Part shown: positions 1 through 7,851 of the stretch, piece by piece
Position numbering within the stretch: position 1 is the first letter of the stretch
How the letters are laid out: each line of letters opens with the position of its first letter
Assembly (NCBI GenBank): GCA_913056215.1
Contig: CAJXMN010000001.1
Location: 25,522-89,521 of the forward strand
Source of the DNA: an uncultured Flavobacteriales bacterium
GTDB taxonomy: Bacteria > Bacteroidota > Bacteroidia > Flavobacteriales_D > Crocinitomicaceae
Reading direction: 5' to 3'
Length of the DNA stretch: 64,000 nt
Made by a program: the position numbers and the translations under genes
The notes under the pieces: generated by a model
Told to the model about the DNA's origin: nothing
Seen by the model: the letters and a program-made list of their open reading frames with translations, nothing else
The model's database searches: none

Positions 1-228
1 AAAGGAAGTGGAAATGCAGCACACCTCTTTCAAAAAGAAAAACAAGCAATCAGGAATGAAATTGAACAACTGAAACAGCAAATCATTCAATACGAAAATA
101 ATTTAGGATTTTTCTCATCTTCCAAGGGAAGTAATCCTCTGAAAGAGCAAGCGGAAAAAAACATAACCACTGAAAAAGAAAAAATTGCGCTCCTCCAGGC
201 AAAACTCAAAATGATTCCAAATGAATAA
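1..228 (+). CDS. C-terminal fragment of a DUF349-type protein (5' end outside window)
   Basis: Reading frame 1 is open from the first base to a TAA at 226-228, giving 75 residues that end in KMIPNE. The fragment is rich in Lys, Glu and Gln and looks like a coiled coil. It contains YENNLGFFSSSKG followed by NPLKEQAEKNI, which resembles the tail of Bacteroidota DUF349 proteins as I remember them (a YENN-(I/L)-GF-x-SSKG region before a final helix). The family has no firmly established role. The stop overlaps the next start by 8 nt, so the two genes are probably cotranscribed. The call rests only on this tail; another coiled-coil protein is possible. Confidence 0.6.
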   Translation, partial: KGSGNAAHLFQKEKQAIRNEIEQLKQQIIQYENNLGFFSSSKGSNPLKEQAEKNITTEKEKIALLQAKLKMIPNE

Positions 229-889
229 AATATACAACATTTGGATTTTAATTTTTACTGTTCTCACATTTCCCTTTGCCGTAGCAGTGGGCAATAATTT
301 AGACTTTACCCTTTTTGGATTTAATATCGAAGGGGAGGAGTTCGCCTACAAACATTTTGTCTTCACCTTGAGTGCGGGAATTATCTTTCTTATTGGTGCA
401 TTGAGAGCGTCTAAAAAATGGCTTGGTCTCCGAGTGGTTCGACAAGTTCAACGATTCAAATTTTCTACACCAGTGAGCATTATGCGAAGAAAACGGGTCT
501 TACTCTACAACTTGATTGAACTCTTTTTCTATTTGCTATTCGCTGGAGGCCTACTGTATTTCACAGTCGACACTATTTACGTAGCGCTCGTATTCATCAT
601 TCTAGCTATGGATCAAACCATTCACACCTATTTGGGGATCGCATTAAAAGGCTACCGCATCGGTATTACAAAAAATGCCATCGTTTTAGCAGATCGCGAA
701 ACGAAAGCGATTTACTTCAAAGGATTGAAGAAAATATCAAAACATCAGCAGACGATCTATTTTGAGTACGTGAACGATTTAGTATTGCACTTTCCAACCA
801 ATTTAATCCCCGAGGAAGAATGGAGTAATTTTGTGGCTTCACTGCAAGAGCATGTTCCTCCGAATCGTGTTTACTACAGTGGATTTTGA
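221..889 (+). CDS. Four-helix membrane protein with a cytoplasmic PH-like tail, function unknown
   Basis: The 222-residue product has about four hydrophobic segments: roughly residues 4-24, 45-62, 95-115 and 118-142. A positively charged loop (RRKR near 88) lies between the second and third. The last 75 residues are soluble, alternate in hydrophobicity and end in an amphipathic helix, much like the small PH-like domains of bacterial membrane proteins. I do not recognise a named family. The ATG overlaps the end of the upstream DUF349-type frame by 8 nt, so translation is probably coupled. The next gene is convergent, and the 111-nt gap holds a short inverted repeat (AACCAA-ATG-TTGGTT) that could act as a weak terminator. 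Confidence 0.75.
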   Translation: MNKIYNIWILIFTVLTFPFAVAVGNNLDFTLFGFNIEGEEFAYKHFVFTLSAGIIFLIGALRASKKWLGLRVVRQVQRFKFSTPVSIMRRKRVLLYNLIELFFYLLFAGGLLYFTVDTIYVALVFIILAMDQTIHTYLGIALKGYRIGITKNAIVLADRETKAIYFKGLKKISKHQQTIYFEYVNDLVLHFPTNLIPEEEWSNFVASLQEHVPPNRVYYSGF

Positions 890-1000
890 GGCAATTTTAA
901 GCGCTAAGAGGAGTTCTAAGAAATAATTGAATAGGTGCACTGTAACCAAATGTTGGTTCTCATTGAAATCCCATTAAATCTTATGAAAAACCAATGCTAA

Positions 1001-1765
1001 TTATTCAACAGCGTATCTCCCCGATTCCAAAAAACGGATCGTTGGCAAAGTTTTGGAGGCATTGAACAAATCAAATCCTTTCTTCAAATCTGACCACAAA
1101 TTAATGTATTCATTACTACTTTTAAATTCATGTTTCAGTATGCGCCATTTTGCATCTGTTAGTCGCGCTGGAAAGAGGGTAACGGGAATTGTTTGTTGTC
1201 CATTGTTCTTCGCCTCCACACAATACACATAGAGTTCTTTGATCCATTCATCTGTAAGTGGAATACAGCCAATGGTCACACAATCGCCATGGATAAAAAT
1301 TGCTCCACCCAAATTATGTTGAACCCCCAAAGTACGATCGGAGCCATTGGGGTAATTGATCCCCATAGATAAATAGTAATTACTACTCGGGTTGAACCGG
1401 TTGATATGATAATATCCTTCTGGTATTTGGCGGTCGCCTTGTTCTCTTTTGGGACCTAGCGCACCTGAAGTTGCACATACCGTATATGTTTTCAATTTTT
1501 GAAATACACCTGAAGATTGGTCTCGTACCCATAGTTCCAACTCTTTTTCGTATTTGAAAATGCGCAAATACACTTCGAGCTGATCAATTTCAATACCGAC
1601 TAATTCTAAATCCCGTTTTATTTGATCATAATTTTCCGAATAGGCCGTTCGCACACGAGGATAACGCTTTTGATCAGCTTTAAAGTCACTTTGACCATTC
1701 GAGAAATTCGCCAAAAACAATAAAGCAACCAAAAAAATAAATCGCGGTAAAAATCTCTTTTTCAT
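1001..1765 (-). CDS. Secreted L,D-transpeptidase (YkuD/YafK-like)
   Basis: The 254-residue protein starts with a signal peptide (MKKRFLPRF, hydrophobic core to about residue 20, FSNGQ cleavage region). The catalytic motif is at residues 159-174: His159-Gly160, then C-V-T-I-G-C with Cys167 in the nucleophile position, as in HGx(n)GC transpeptidase sites. Upstream residues G-A-L-G-P-K-R-E-Q-G-D and I-P-E-G-Y-Y match the YafK/ErfK type of YkuD domain. Enzymes of this family form 3-3 peptidoglycan crosslinks or attach proteins to peptidoglycan in the periplasm. The gene appears monocistronic; it is divergent from the plug-domain gene at 1858. Whether it crosslinks, anchors or cleaves cannot be told from sequence. 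Confidence 0.85.
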   Translation of the reverse strand: MKKRFLPRFIFLVALLFLANFSNGQSDFKADQKRYPRVRTAYSENYDQIKRDLELVGIEIDQLEVYLRIFKYEKELELWVRDQSSGVFQKLKTYTVCATSGALGPKREQGDRQIPEGYYHINRFNPSSNYYLSMGINYPNGSDRTLGVQHNLGGAIFIHGDCVTIGCIPLTDEWIKELYVYCVEAKNNGQQTIPVTLFPARLTDAKWRILKHEFKSSNEYINLWSDLKKGFDLFNASKTLPTIRFLESGRYAVE

Positions 1766-1857
1766 ACACCTATAAGTTTTCTTAAGAAAAAAGTTACAAC
1801 TAATTATGGATTTTTAGTCATTACCTCATCTCAATAGTGAACCAAAACAAAAGAATT

Positions 1858-2592
1858 ATGAAAACACTTTTAACAATAATGATGGCAATCAGTACAGGAC
1901 TACTTTTAGCACAAGGTAATTTTGGGGCGATACAAGGTAAAGTTTTTGAAAAATCATCCGGGGAAAAGCCTGCCGCATTTGCCACCGTATGGGTTGAGCG
2001 CGGTACTACAAAATTCGGGACAGAAGTAGATAAAAACGGTCGGTTTAAAATCAATTCGGTGCCTACAGGGAATTATGCGCTCAACATTCGCTATTTCGGA
2101 GATACATTAGATCGCGAGATAATTGCACACGTTAAAACTGACGGAATAGCGAATGTGGGAAGAATCAATATTCTCGAAAACATCCAAATTGAAGATGTAG
2201 TTGAAGTGACCGCCGACCTGCGTGGACCACTAATCGAGTTTGGAGATGGTGGTGGTATTACACGTATCGACTCAAAAGATATCATGCTCAGCCCTGTTCG
2301 GAACAGTCCGAAACAACTCATTGTCAGTCGCAACTCAGATATAAAACTCGATGCCGACGGTAATATGATGGTCCGGGGGGCACGTGCGAATGACCTTGTT
2401 CACTTTATAGATGGTGTTAAAACTGGTGCTGTACAGCCCATACCCAGTGTAGCTATCGGTGGTATAACGGTATACAGTAGTGCGATTCCAGCGAAATATG
2501 GTGACACGACTGGCGGTGTCATTATTATGGAAACAAAAAGCTACTACGACCTTTGGAGGGCTTGGAAAATCAGAACAACGGCGGTAGACTAA
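1858..2592 (+). CDS. Plug-only TonB-type protein with carboxypeptidase-regulatory-like domain
   Basis: I start this gene at the ATG at 1858, because it begins a good signal peptide (MKTLLTIMMAISTGLLLAQG); the frame is also open back to a GTG at 1837. The 244-residue protein then has a CarboxypepD_reg-like fold (about residues 22-100, IQGKVFEKSSGEKPAAFATV) and a TonB-receptor plug domain (about 110-235), ending with IPAKYGDTTGGVIIMETKSY. No beta-barrel follows, and the stop is followed by a terminator hairpin, so this looks like a complete gene. Short plug-only proteins of this kind occur in Flavobacteriales, but I know of no established role. Confidence 0.75.
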   Translation: MKTLLTIMMAISTGLLLAQGNFGAIQGKVFEKSSGEKPAAFATVWVERGTTKFGTEVDKNGRFKINSVPTGNYALNIRYFGDTLDREIIAHVKTDGIANVGRINILENIQIEDVVEVTADLRGPLIEFGDGGGITRIDSKDIMLSPVRNSPKQLIVSRNSDIKLDADGNMMVRGARANDLVHFIDGVKTGAVQPIPSVAIGGITVYSSAIPAKYGDTTGGVIIMETKSYYDLWRAWKIRTTAVD

Positions 2593-2704
2593 AAAAACTA
2601 ATGTCTTCTTTTTTGTGCTCATCTTTTAGACAAAAACCACTCTTCTACTGATTTGTGTCACGGTTTTTAATCAAAAACACGCGCCACAAAACTTATCACC
2701 AAAA

Positions 2705-2740
2705 AACCATAGCAGCGGACTGAAGTCCACTGCTATGGTT
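2705..2740. terminator. Intrinsic terminator hairpin, usable from both sides
   Basis: AACCATAGCAG pairs with CTGCTATGGTT. The inner part continues as GGACT-GA-AGTCC with one C/A mismatch. An A-run precedes the stem and a T-rich tract (GGTTTTTTAA) follows it, so the element could end both the plug-domain gene on the plus strand and ygiQ on the minus strand. The rest of the 299-nt gap (2593-2891) shows no ORF or other signal. Confidence 0.75.
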
Positions 2741-2891
2741 AATGGTTTTTTAAACATTATCCTTTAACAGTTTTGCAAACAGGCATATACGGCTGCCATG
2801 TATAAACGTTTACCTATTGGGATTATTTGCTGTTAACAGTCGCTTTTAATCTACAAATGTTTCTCGGAAACTTATTTACACAAAAAAGCCT

Positions 2892-4856
2892 TTAGCGCGT
2901 CTTCCGCTTTTTATCTTTGTTCCTCCGATCTTCCAACCACTTAGGCATCTGTTTCGAACCATTCGAAGCTGATGTTTTTTTGTTCTGATGGCCTCCTCTG
3001 CCATTATTAGATTTCTTCTGTCCAGATCTTCCAATTAGCTTCTCTATTAACTCAGGTCGATCAGCTTTCATCAATTTATTGCGGATCCAGTTGTGGTTTT
3101 CTTTCTTGTACCAAAAGAAGAATTTGTGCTGACCTTGTTTCTCTTCCCTTGTACGAGCCGTATATACCGGTCTTAACGTGTAAGGATGAACTCCTGCATA
3201 ATAGATCACTGTAGCAACTGTCATCGGTGTTGGAGTGAAGTCTTGTACCTGTTCCAACTGGAACCCCATATCTTTCGTTTCAGCAGCCAAATTCGCCATG
3301 TCTTGTTCTTCACATCCAGGATGCGATGAAATGAAATAAGGAATTAACTGTTGCTTTAATCCGTGCTTATCTTGAATCTTATCGTACTTCTCCTTAAATC
3401 GATGGAAGTACTTGAATGATGGTTTACGCATCACCCTGAGCGTTGCATCACTGGTATGTTCTGGAGCTACTTTCAATCGACCACTGACGTGTCGTGTCAC
3501 CACTTGTTCGATATACTCATCGTGGTTGTTATCCTCGTTGTTCTTGGTGATATCATCCACCAAAAGATCATAACGAATTCCACTACCGACAAAAGCTTTT
3601 TTTACTTTCGGATGCTCATCGATCTCACGATAAAGATCTGTCATATCACTGTGATTCGTATCCAGATTACTGCATACCACCGGATGAATACAGCTTGGAC
3701 TCGAGCACTTCTCACAGATGGATTCATCGATTCCTTTGAGTTTGTACATATTGGCAGAAGGACCTCCAATATCTGAAATATAACCGCGGAAATTCTCATC
3801 AGCAGTGACTTGTTCCACCTCCTTCATGATCGACTCCTTACTTCTCGACGCAATAAACTTTCCTTGATGAGCTGATATCGTACAGAAACTACACCCTCCA
3901 AAACATCCTCTGTGCGTATTCACCGAAAAGCGGATCATTTCGAATGCAGGGATCTGTCCTCTTTTCTTGTATTTCGGATGAGGCATTCGTGTATATGGAA
4001 GATCAAAAGACTGATCGATCTCCTTTTCCTTCATTGTCTTATAGGGTGGATTGATCACTAAGCGTTGATCTCCCACATCTTGAACGATACGATTTGCATT
4101 CAGCTTATTTGATTCTACCTCAACTACTTTAAAATTGGCAGCATACTTCAACTTATCCTCTAAACAATCTTCATGAGATGATAATTCAACCGTTTTCCAA
4201 TTCTTGTTCTTGGGTAACTCCTCTTCTTTTGGCTGAAGAAATGCCGTTTGACTTATTGTTTTTAGTGACTCAAAGGGAACACCCTTCTTGACTAATTTTA
4301 AAAAATCACGCAGCGGCTGATCACCCATGCCGTAAACAAGCATATCTGCTCCAGAATCAGCCAAAATACTGGGCATCAACTTATCTGCCCAATAATCATA
4401 GTGTGTAACACGACGTAAAGAAGCTTCAATTCCTCCGATCAGAACCGGAACATCTGGATAAAGGTCTTTCAGAATCTTGGTATAAACCGTTGTCGCATAA
4501 TCAGGCCTGAAACCTGACTCTCCACCAGCAGTATAGGCATCTGTAGATCGCAACCTTCTATTGGCAGTGTAATGATTCACCATCGAATCCATACACCCTG
4601 CAGTTACCCCAAAAAAGTACTTTGGTTTTCCAAATTTTTTAAAATCCCGGAGGTCATCCTGCCAATTCGGTTGAGCTACGATAGCGACTTTAAATCCTTC
4701 ATCCTCCATGATTCTTCCGATCACAGCAGTTCCAAAGGAGGGATGATCAATATATGAGTCACCAGAGATCAAGACCACATCGATCTCTTCCCATCCTCTT
4801 TTCTTCACCTCTTTCATTGTCAGCGGTAACCAGTCTTCTATCGGGCGCATTTCCAT
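2892..4856 (-). CDS. YgiQ family radical SAM protein
   Basis: This 654-residue protein has the YgiQ layout: an N-terminal domain with RPIEDWLPLT and DSYIDHPSFG, a central radical SAM core, and a basic disordered tail. The core carries the CxxxCxxC cluster motif as RGCFGGCSFC near residues 316-325. A further Cys group, CEKCSSPSCIHP with a later C, lies around residue 375. The length matches the family. Radical SAM chemistry is well established for this motif, but the YgiQ substrate is not known. The lysine-rich last 50 residues suggest RNA or ribosome contact; this is an inference. A consensus promoter ends only 4 nt before the ATG, so the mRNA may be leaderless. Confidence 0.92.
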   Translation of the reverse strand: MEMRPIEDWLPLTMKEVKKRGWEEIDVVLISGDSYIDHPSFGTAVIGRIMEDEGFKVAIVAQPNWQDDLRDFKKFGKPKYFFGVTAGCMDSMVNHYTANRRLRSTDAYTAGGESGFRPDYATTVYTKILKDLYPDVPVLIGGIEASLRRVTHYDYWADKLMPSILADSGADMLVYGMGDQPLRDFLKLVKKGVPFESLKTISQTAFLQPKEEELPKNKNWKTVELSSHEDCLEDKLKYAANFKVVEVESNKLNANRIVQDVGDQRLVINPPYKTMKEKEIDQSFDLPYTRMPHPKYKKRGQIPAFEMIRFSVNTHRGCFGGCSFCTISAHQGKFIASRSKESIMKEVEQVTADENFRGYISDIGGPSANMYKLKGIDESICEKCSSPSCIHPVVCSNLDTNHSDMTDLYREIDEHPKVKKAFVGSGIRYDLLVDDITKNNEDNNHDEYIEQVVTRHVSGRLKVAPEHTSDATLRVMRKPSFKYFHRFKEKYDKIQDKHGLKQQLIPYFISSHPGCEEQDMANLAAETKDMGFQLEQVQDFTPTPMTVATVIYYAGVHPYTLRPVYTARTREEKQGQHKFFFWYKKENHNWIRNKLMKADRPELIEKLIGRSGQKKSNNGRGGHQNKKTSASNGSKQMPKWLEDRRNKDKKRKTR

Positions 4857-4860
4857 GATG

Positions 4861-4891
4861 CAAATGTAAGACTTGGAATCGAAGTTACCAA
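4861..4891 (-). promoter_or_regulatory. Promoter of ygiQ: TTG-N20-TACATTTG
   Basis: On the minus strand, TTG (4889-4891) is followed after exactly 20 nt by TACATTTG (4861-4868). This matches the Bacteroidota -33/-7 consensus TTG...TAnnTTTG. Only CATC separates the -7 box from the ATG at 4856, so transcription should begin at or next to the start codon. Confidence 0.65.
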
Positions 4892-4979
4892 TTTCGGGTA
4901 GCGTACTAGTGACAATTCAATAAAAATCCGCACATCAAATAATGACACGCGGATCTTTGCGCTATTTATGAATCTATTA

Positions 4980-6881
4980 CTAGTCTTCGATCTTAATGAC
5001 CTTGATCTCCGTAACTTTAAATTCAGTTCTTCTGTTGTCTTGATGCTTTTCTTCACTACAAGGAACACCATTCGTACACTCGTTCACAGGTTTAGACTCT
5101 CCATACCCTTTCCAAGTGAGTCGTGTTCTTTCAATCCCTTGTGCAACGAGGTATTCCACCGCTGCCATTGCACGTTTATCAGAAAGGACCATATTATAGT
5201 TGTCAGAACCTCTGGAATCTGTATGTGATCCCATTTCGATCGTGATCGATGGGTTATCCTTCAGCAGTTTTACCAATTTCTCCAGTTCTTTTGCTGCATC
5301 TTCACGGATATACGACTTGTCGAAGTCATAATATATATTCTCCAATTCAATTGGCTTATCCACAACGATCTCTTCAACCAAGAAGTCGGCGTAAAAATCA
5401 TGTGAGTATTTCAAGTCTTTTGTTACGATATTGTCTGTTCTTGCGAAACAACCTTCTTTGGTACAAAGTAAAAGATACTCTTTGTTAGGTTCCAATTTGA
5501 GTTTAAACTTTCCATCAGGACCACTTTTCATTTTGATCACCTCACCTGTTTCATCATCAGTGATTTCTACAGTTACATCTTCTACTGGTGTCTTCTCCCC
5601 TTTAATATGAGCAAATCCATACAGTTGGAAAGTAGGATCATTTTTCTTGAACTCGTACATCCCGTCTTTATCGGAACGAGAGGAAGAAACGAATCCGTTC
5701 AATCCATTGTCGTCCAACTGGAAGGCAAAATCATCTGCAAACGTATTAATCGGATAGTTGAGATTTTCTGGATATGCCCAGTGGTCTCCGTGTTCATATG
5801 TAATGAACACATCCAGTCCCCCCATTGAATTGTGAGCCGTTGAAGAGAAGTACAAGGAACCATCATCATGAATATAAGGAAACATTTCATTTCCTGCTGT
5901 ATTCACCTCTTTACCAATATTTTCAGGTTTGGTCCACTTTCCTTCTTTTAAATGCGCTCGATAAATATCCGTTCCACCAAAACCTCCTGGCATATCAGAT
6001 ACAAAATACATTGTTTTACCATCCTCAGTGATCGTTGGGTGTCCAACAGAATAATCGTCGTTATTATATGGAAACGGAGAAACATTCTTCCACTTTCCCT
6101 CAACCAATTCAGCCTTAAATATTTTAAGGTTACTCTCTTTGTCTTCATTGGCCTGAAGTCTTCTGCCTACGTAGTTACTTCTCGTAAAATATACGGTTTT
6201 TCCATCAGCACTAAAGGTTGCTGGACCATCGTGGAACGGACCATTAATACTTCCCTTCAAGGCTTCTGGGTTCAACCAGTTACCATCTGCATCCTTTTCC
6301 ATGTAATAAAGATTGAGATAAGAGTTTCCTGTCCAGCTACTTTTTCTAGAGCTAAGAATGGCCTCTTTATCTGCGCTAAACACTACGCCATCTTCATATT
6401 CTTGAGCTGCAAAAGTGTTCTCAAATCCATCGGTGATGATTGGTTCCAAATCATATAATGTTGTATCACGAAAACGCTGACTCGTTGATTTACAACTTGA
6501 CAAAAGCATCTGAGCAACCACATCATCCGGCATTACTTCAAGGTATCTTTCAAAATAAAGAATCGCTGCTTTTGGCTCACCCATTCCCATTTTAACTCGA
6601 CCGTAATTAAAGTAGTCGAATGATTTAGCAGATTCGGTATCGATAAATGTGTTATATGCTTTATGCGCTTTCTTTATTTCATTTGCATACACATAAGACC
6701 TAGCAAGTCTACGTTCAGCATGAACATTTTCTCCTTTTTTTAATGCTTTTTCATAATGCGTGATCGCTTTACTGAAAGAGAGGTTTTCATAAAATTTATC
6801 CCCTTTTCGAATATGCATATTAGCACAACTAGACAGGATTAATATCCCAATCATTAATAGTATTGAGTAGCTTTTTTTCAT
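4980..6881 (-). CDS. PorE-like outer-membrane lipoprotein: TPR, propeller, CRD and OmpA domains
   Basis: The 633-residue protein begins with a lipoprotein signal (ILSSC, Cys about residue 19). Domains in order are TPR helices (about 25-140), PD40/WD40-like propeller repeats (about 160-410, for example KTVYFTRSNY and YFVSDMPGGFGGTDIY), a carboxypeptidase-regulatory-like domain (about 420-495) and an OmpA C-terminal domain (about 510-625, with YYDFDKSYIREDA and GYGESKP). This order is that of PorE, a T9SS component that binds peptidoglycan through its OmpA domain. It is the last gene of the adhesin operon, 11 nt after the PorP-like gene, so it may instead be a dedicated paralog serving the adhesin. 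Confidence 0.85.
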   Translation of the reverse strand: MKKSYSILLMIGILILSSCANMHIRKGDKFYENLSFSKAITHYEKALKKGENVHAERRLARSYVYANEIKKAHKAYNTFIDTESAKSFDYFNYGRVKMGMGEPKAAILYFERYLEVMPDDVVAQMLLSSCKSTSQRFRDTTLYDLEPIITDGFENTFAAQEYEDGVVFSADKEAILSSRKSSWTGNSYLNLYYMEKDADGNWLNPEALKGSINGPFHDGPATFSADGKTVYFTRSNYVGRRLQANEDKESNLKIFKAELVEGKWKNVSPFPYNNDDYSVGHPTITEDGKTMYFVSDMPGGFGGTDIYRAHLKEGKWTKPENIGKEVNTAGNEMFPYIHDDGSLYFSSTAHNSMGGLDVFITYEHGDHWAYPENLNYPINTFADDFAFQLDDNGLNGFVSSSRSDKDGMYEFKKNDPTFQLYGFAHIKGEKTPVEDVTVEITDDETGEVIKMKSGPDGKFKLKLEPNKEYLLLCTKEGCFARTDNIVTKDLKYSHDFYADFLVEEIVVDKPIELENIYYDFDKSYIREDAAKELEKLVKLLKDNPSITIEMGSHTDSRGSDNYNMVLSDKRAMAAVEYLVAQGIERTRLTWKGYGESKPVNECTNGVPCSEEKHQDNRRTEFKVTEIKVIKIED

Positions 6882-6892
6882 ATCGTATCGTA

Positions 6893-7819
6893 TTAAAAGA
6901 ATCGAGGTGTTTTAGTTTTGATCAGGTCTTTACCGAAGTCAATTCCGATCATTATTTCGTGTGAGCCATTCGAATATTTTCTCAGGTCTGAGAATGTAAT
7001 ATCGTAAGCGTAACCTATTCGGAAGAAGTTGTTACTTTGATATTCTAACAATATTGAAACAGCATCACCACTTCTAAATGAGGTTCCAAACCAAAATGTT
7101 TCATTTAGTAAAAGACCGAGGTTTAAATCTGCCTGCACTGGAGCACCTGGTAGGTACTTCATAAGAACAGACGGTTTTAACTTCAAGTTTTCATTGAGAT
7201 CAAATACATAACCTCCTGTCAATAGATAGTGACGATGTAAGAAAGTGGCCTTACTTACGTCAACAGAAAAATCATTTCCTTCTTGATACCCAAGCAATGT
7301 TGGAATGGAGATTCCTGCATAATAACGATCACCATAATAATAAGCACCGAATCCAAATCTCGGTATAATGTTACTCCGCAGGTCATTTTGGAAAACAACA
7401 TCATCTTCATCCCAGATCGTTAAGTCTGTCAACCTAGCACTAAACTGGTTGATACCAGCACTTACACCCAATGATAACTTGGTGTCATTACTAAACTTCA
7501 ACTGGTATGAGTAGTTAGCGATAGCAGTATTCTGTGTAGAAACACCGATTTGATCGTTGTACATGACCAAACCAAGCCCCATATTCTTATCAGCGATGGG
7601 ACCATCGATTGCACCAATGATCGTTCGGGGCGCCCCATCAAATGAAACCCACTGTGTACGCGCACTCAATGAACTTGTCCAGTAATCGTGCGTTCCTGCA
7701 TAAGCTGGGTTGACAAAGAGTCCGTTAAACATATACTGACTCACCATCGGTTCTTGCTGTGCTCTGGAGAGTAATCCAGTCGTCAGGAGCAATCCAAGAA
7801 TTAAAATTAATTTCTTCAT
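6893..7819 (-). CDS. PorP/SprF family outer-membrane protein
   Basis: The 308-residue protein has a signal peptide (MKKLILILGLLLTTGLLSRA) and then the family hallmark QYMFNGLFVNPAYAG, followed by alternating beta-strands of a small barrel. The family is well known: PorP is a T9SS component, and SprF-like members sit beside adhesins with type B T9SS signals and are needed for their surface delivery. The adjacent 2886-aa adhesin carries exactly such a signal, so a partner role is likely. It lies 32 nt after the adhesin and 11 nt before the PorE-like gene, all on the minus strand. Confidence 0.9.
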   Translation of the reverse strand: MKKLILILGLLLTTGLLSRAQQEPMVSQYMFNGLFVNPAYAGTHDYWTSSLSARTQWVSFDGAPRTIIGAIDGPIADKNMGLGLVMYNDQIGVSTQNTAIANYSYQLKFSNDTKLSLGVSAGINQFSARLTDLTIWDEDDVVFQNDLRSNIIPRFGFGAYYYGDRYYAGISIPTLLGYQEGNDFSVDVSKATFLHRHYLLTGGYVFDLNENLKLKPSVLMKYLPGAPVQADLNLGLLLNETFWFGTSFRSGDAVSILLEYQSNNFFRIGYAYDITFSDLRKYSNGSHEIMIGIDFGKDLIKTKTPRFF

Positions 7820-7851
7820 AACCTTTTATTTTATAGTAGTTTTAGTATTAA

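Noticed and set aside
1837-1857. GTG start of the plug-domain gene at 1837
   Set aside because: The ATG at 1858 begins a normal signal peptide; the extra residues MNQNKRI would disrupt it.
5952-6458. 168-codon plus-strand frame opposite the PorE-like gene
   Set aside because: The minus-strand protein has clear domains across this whole region; the plus frame has no recognisable domain or start signal.
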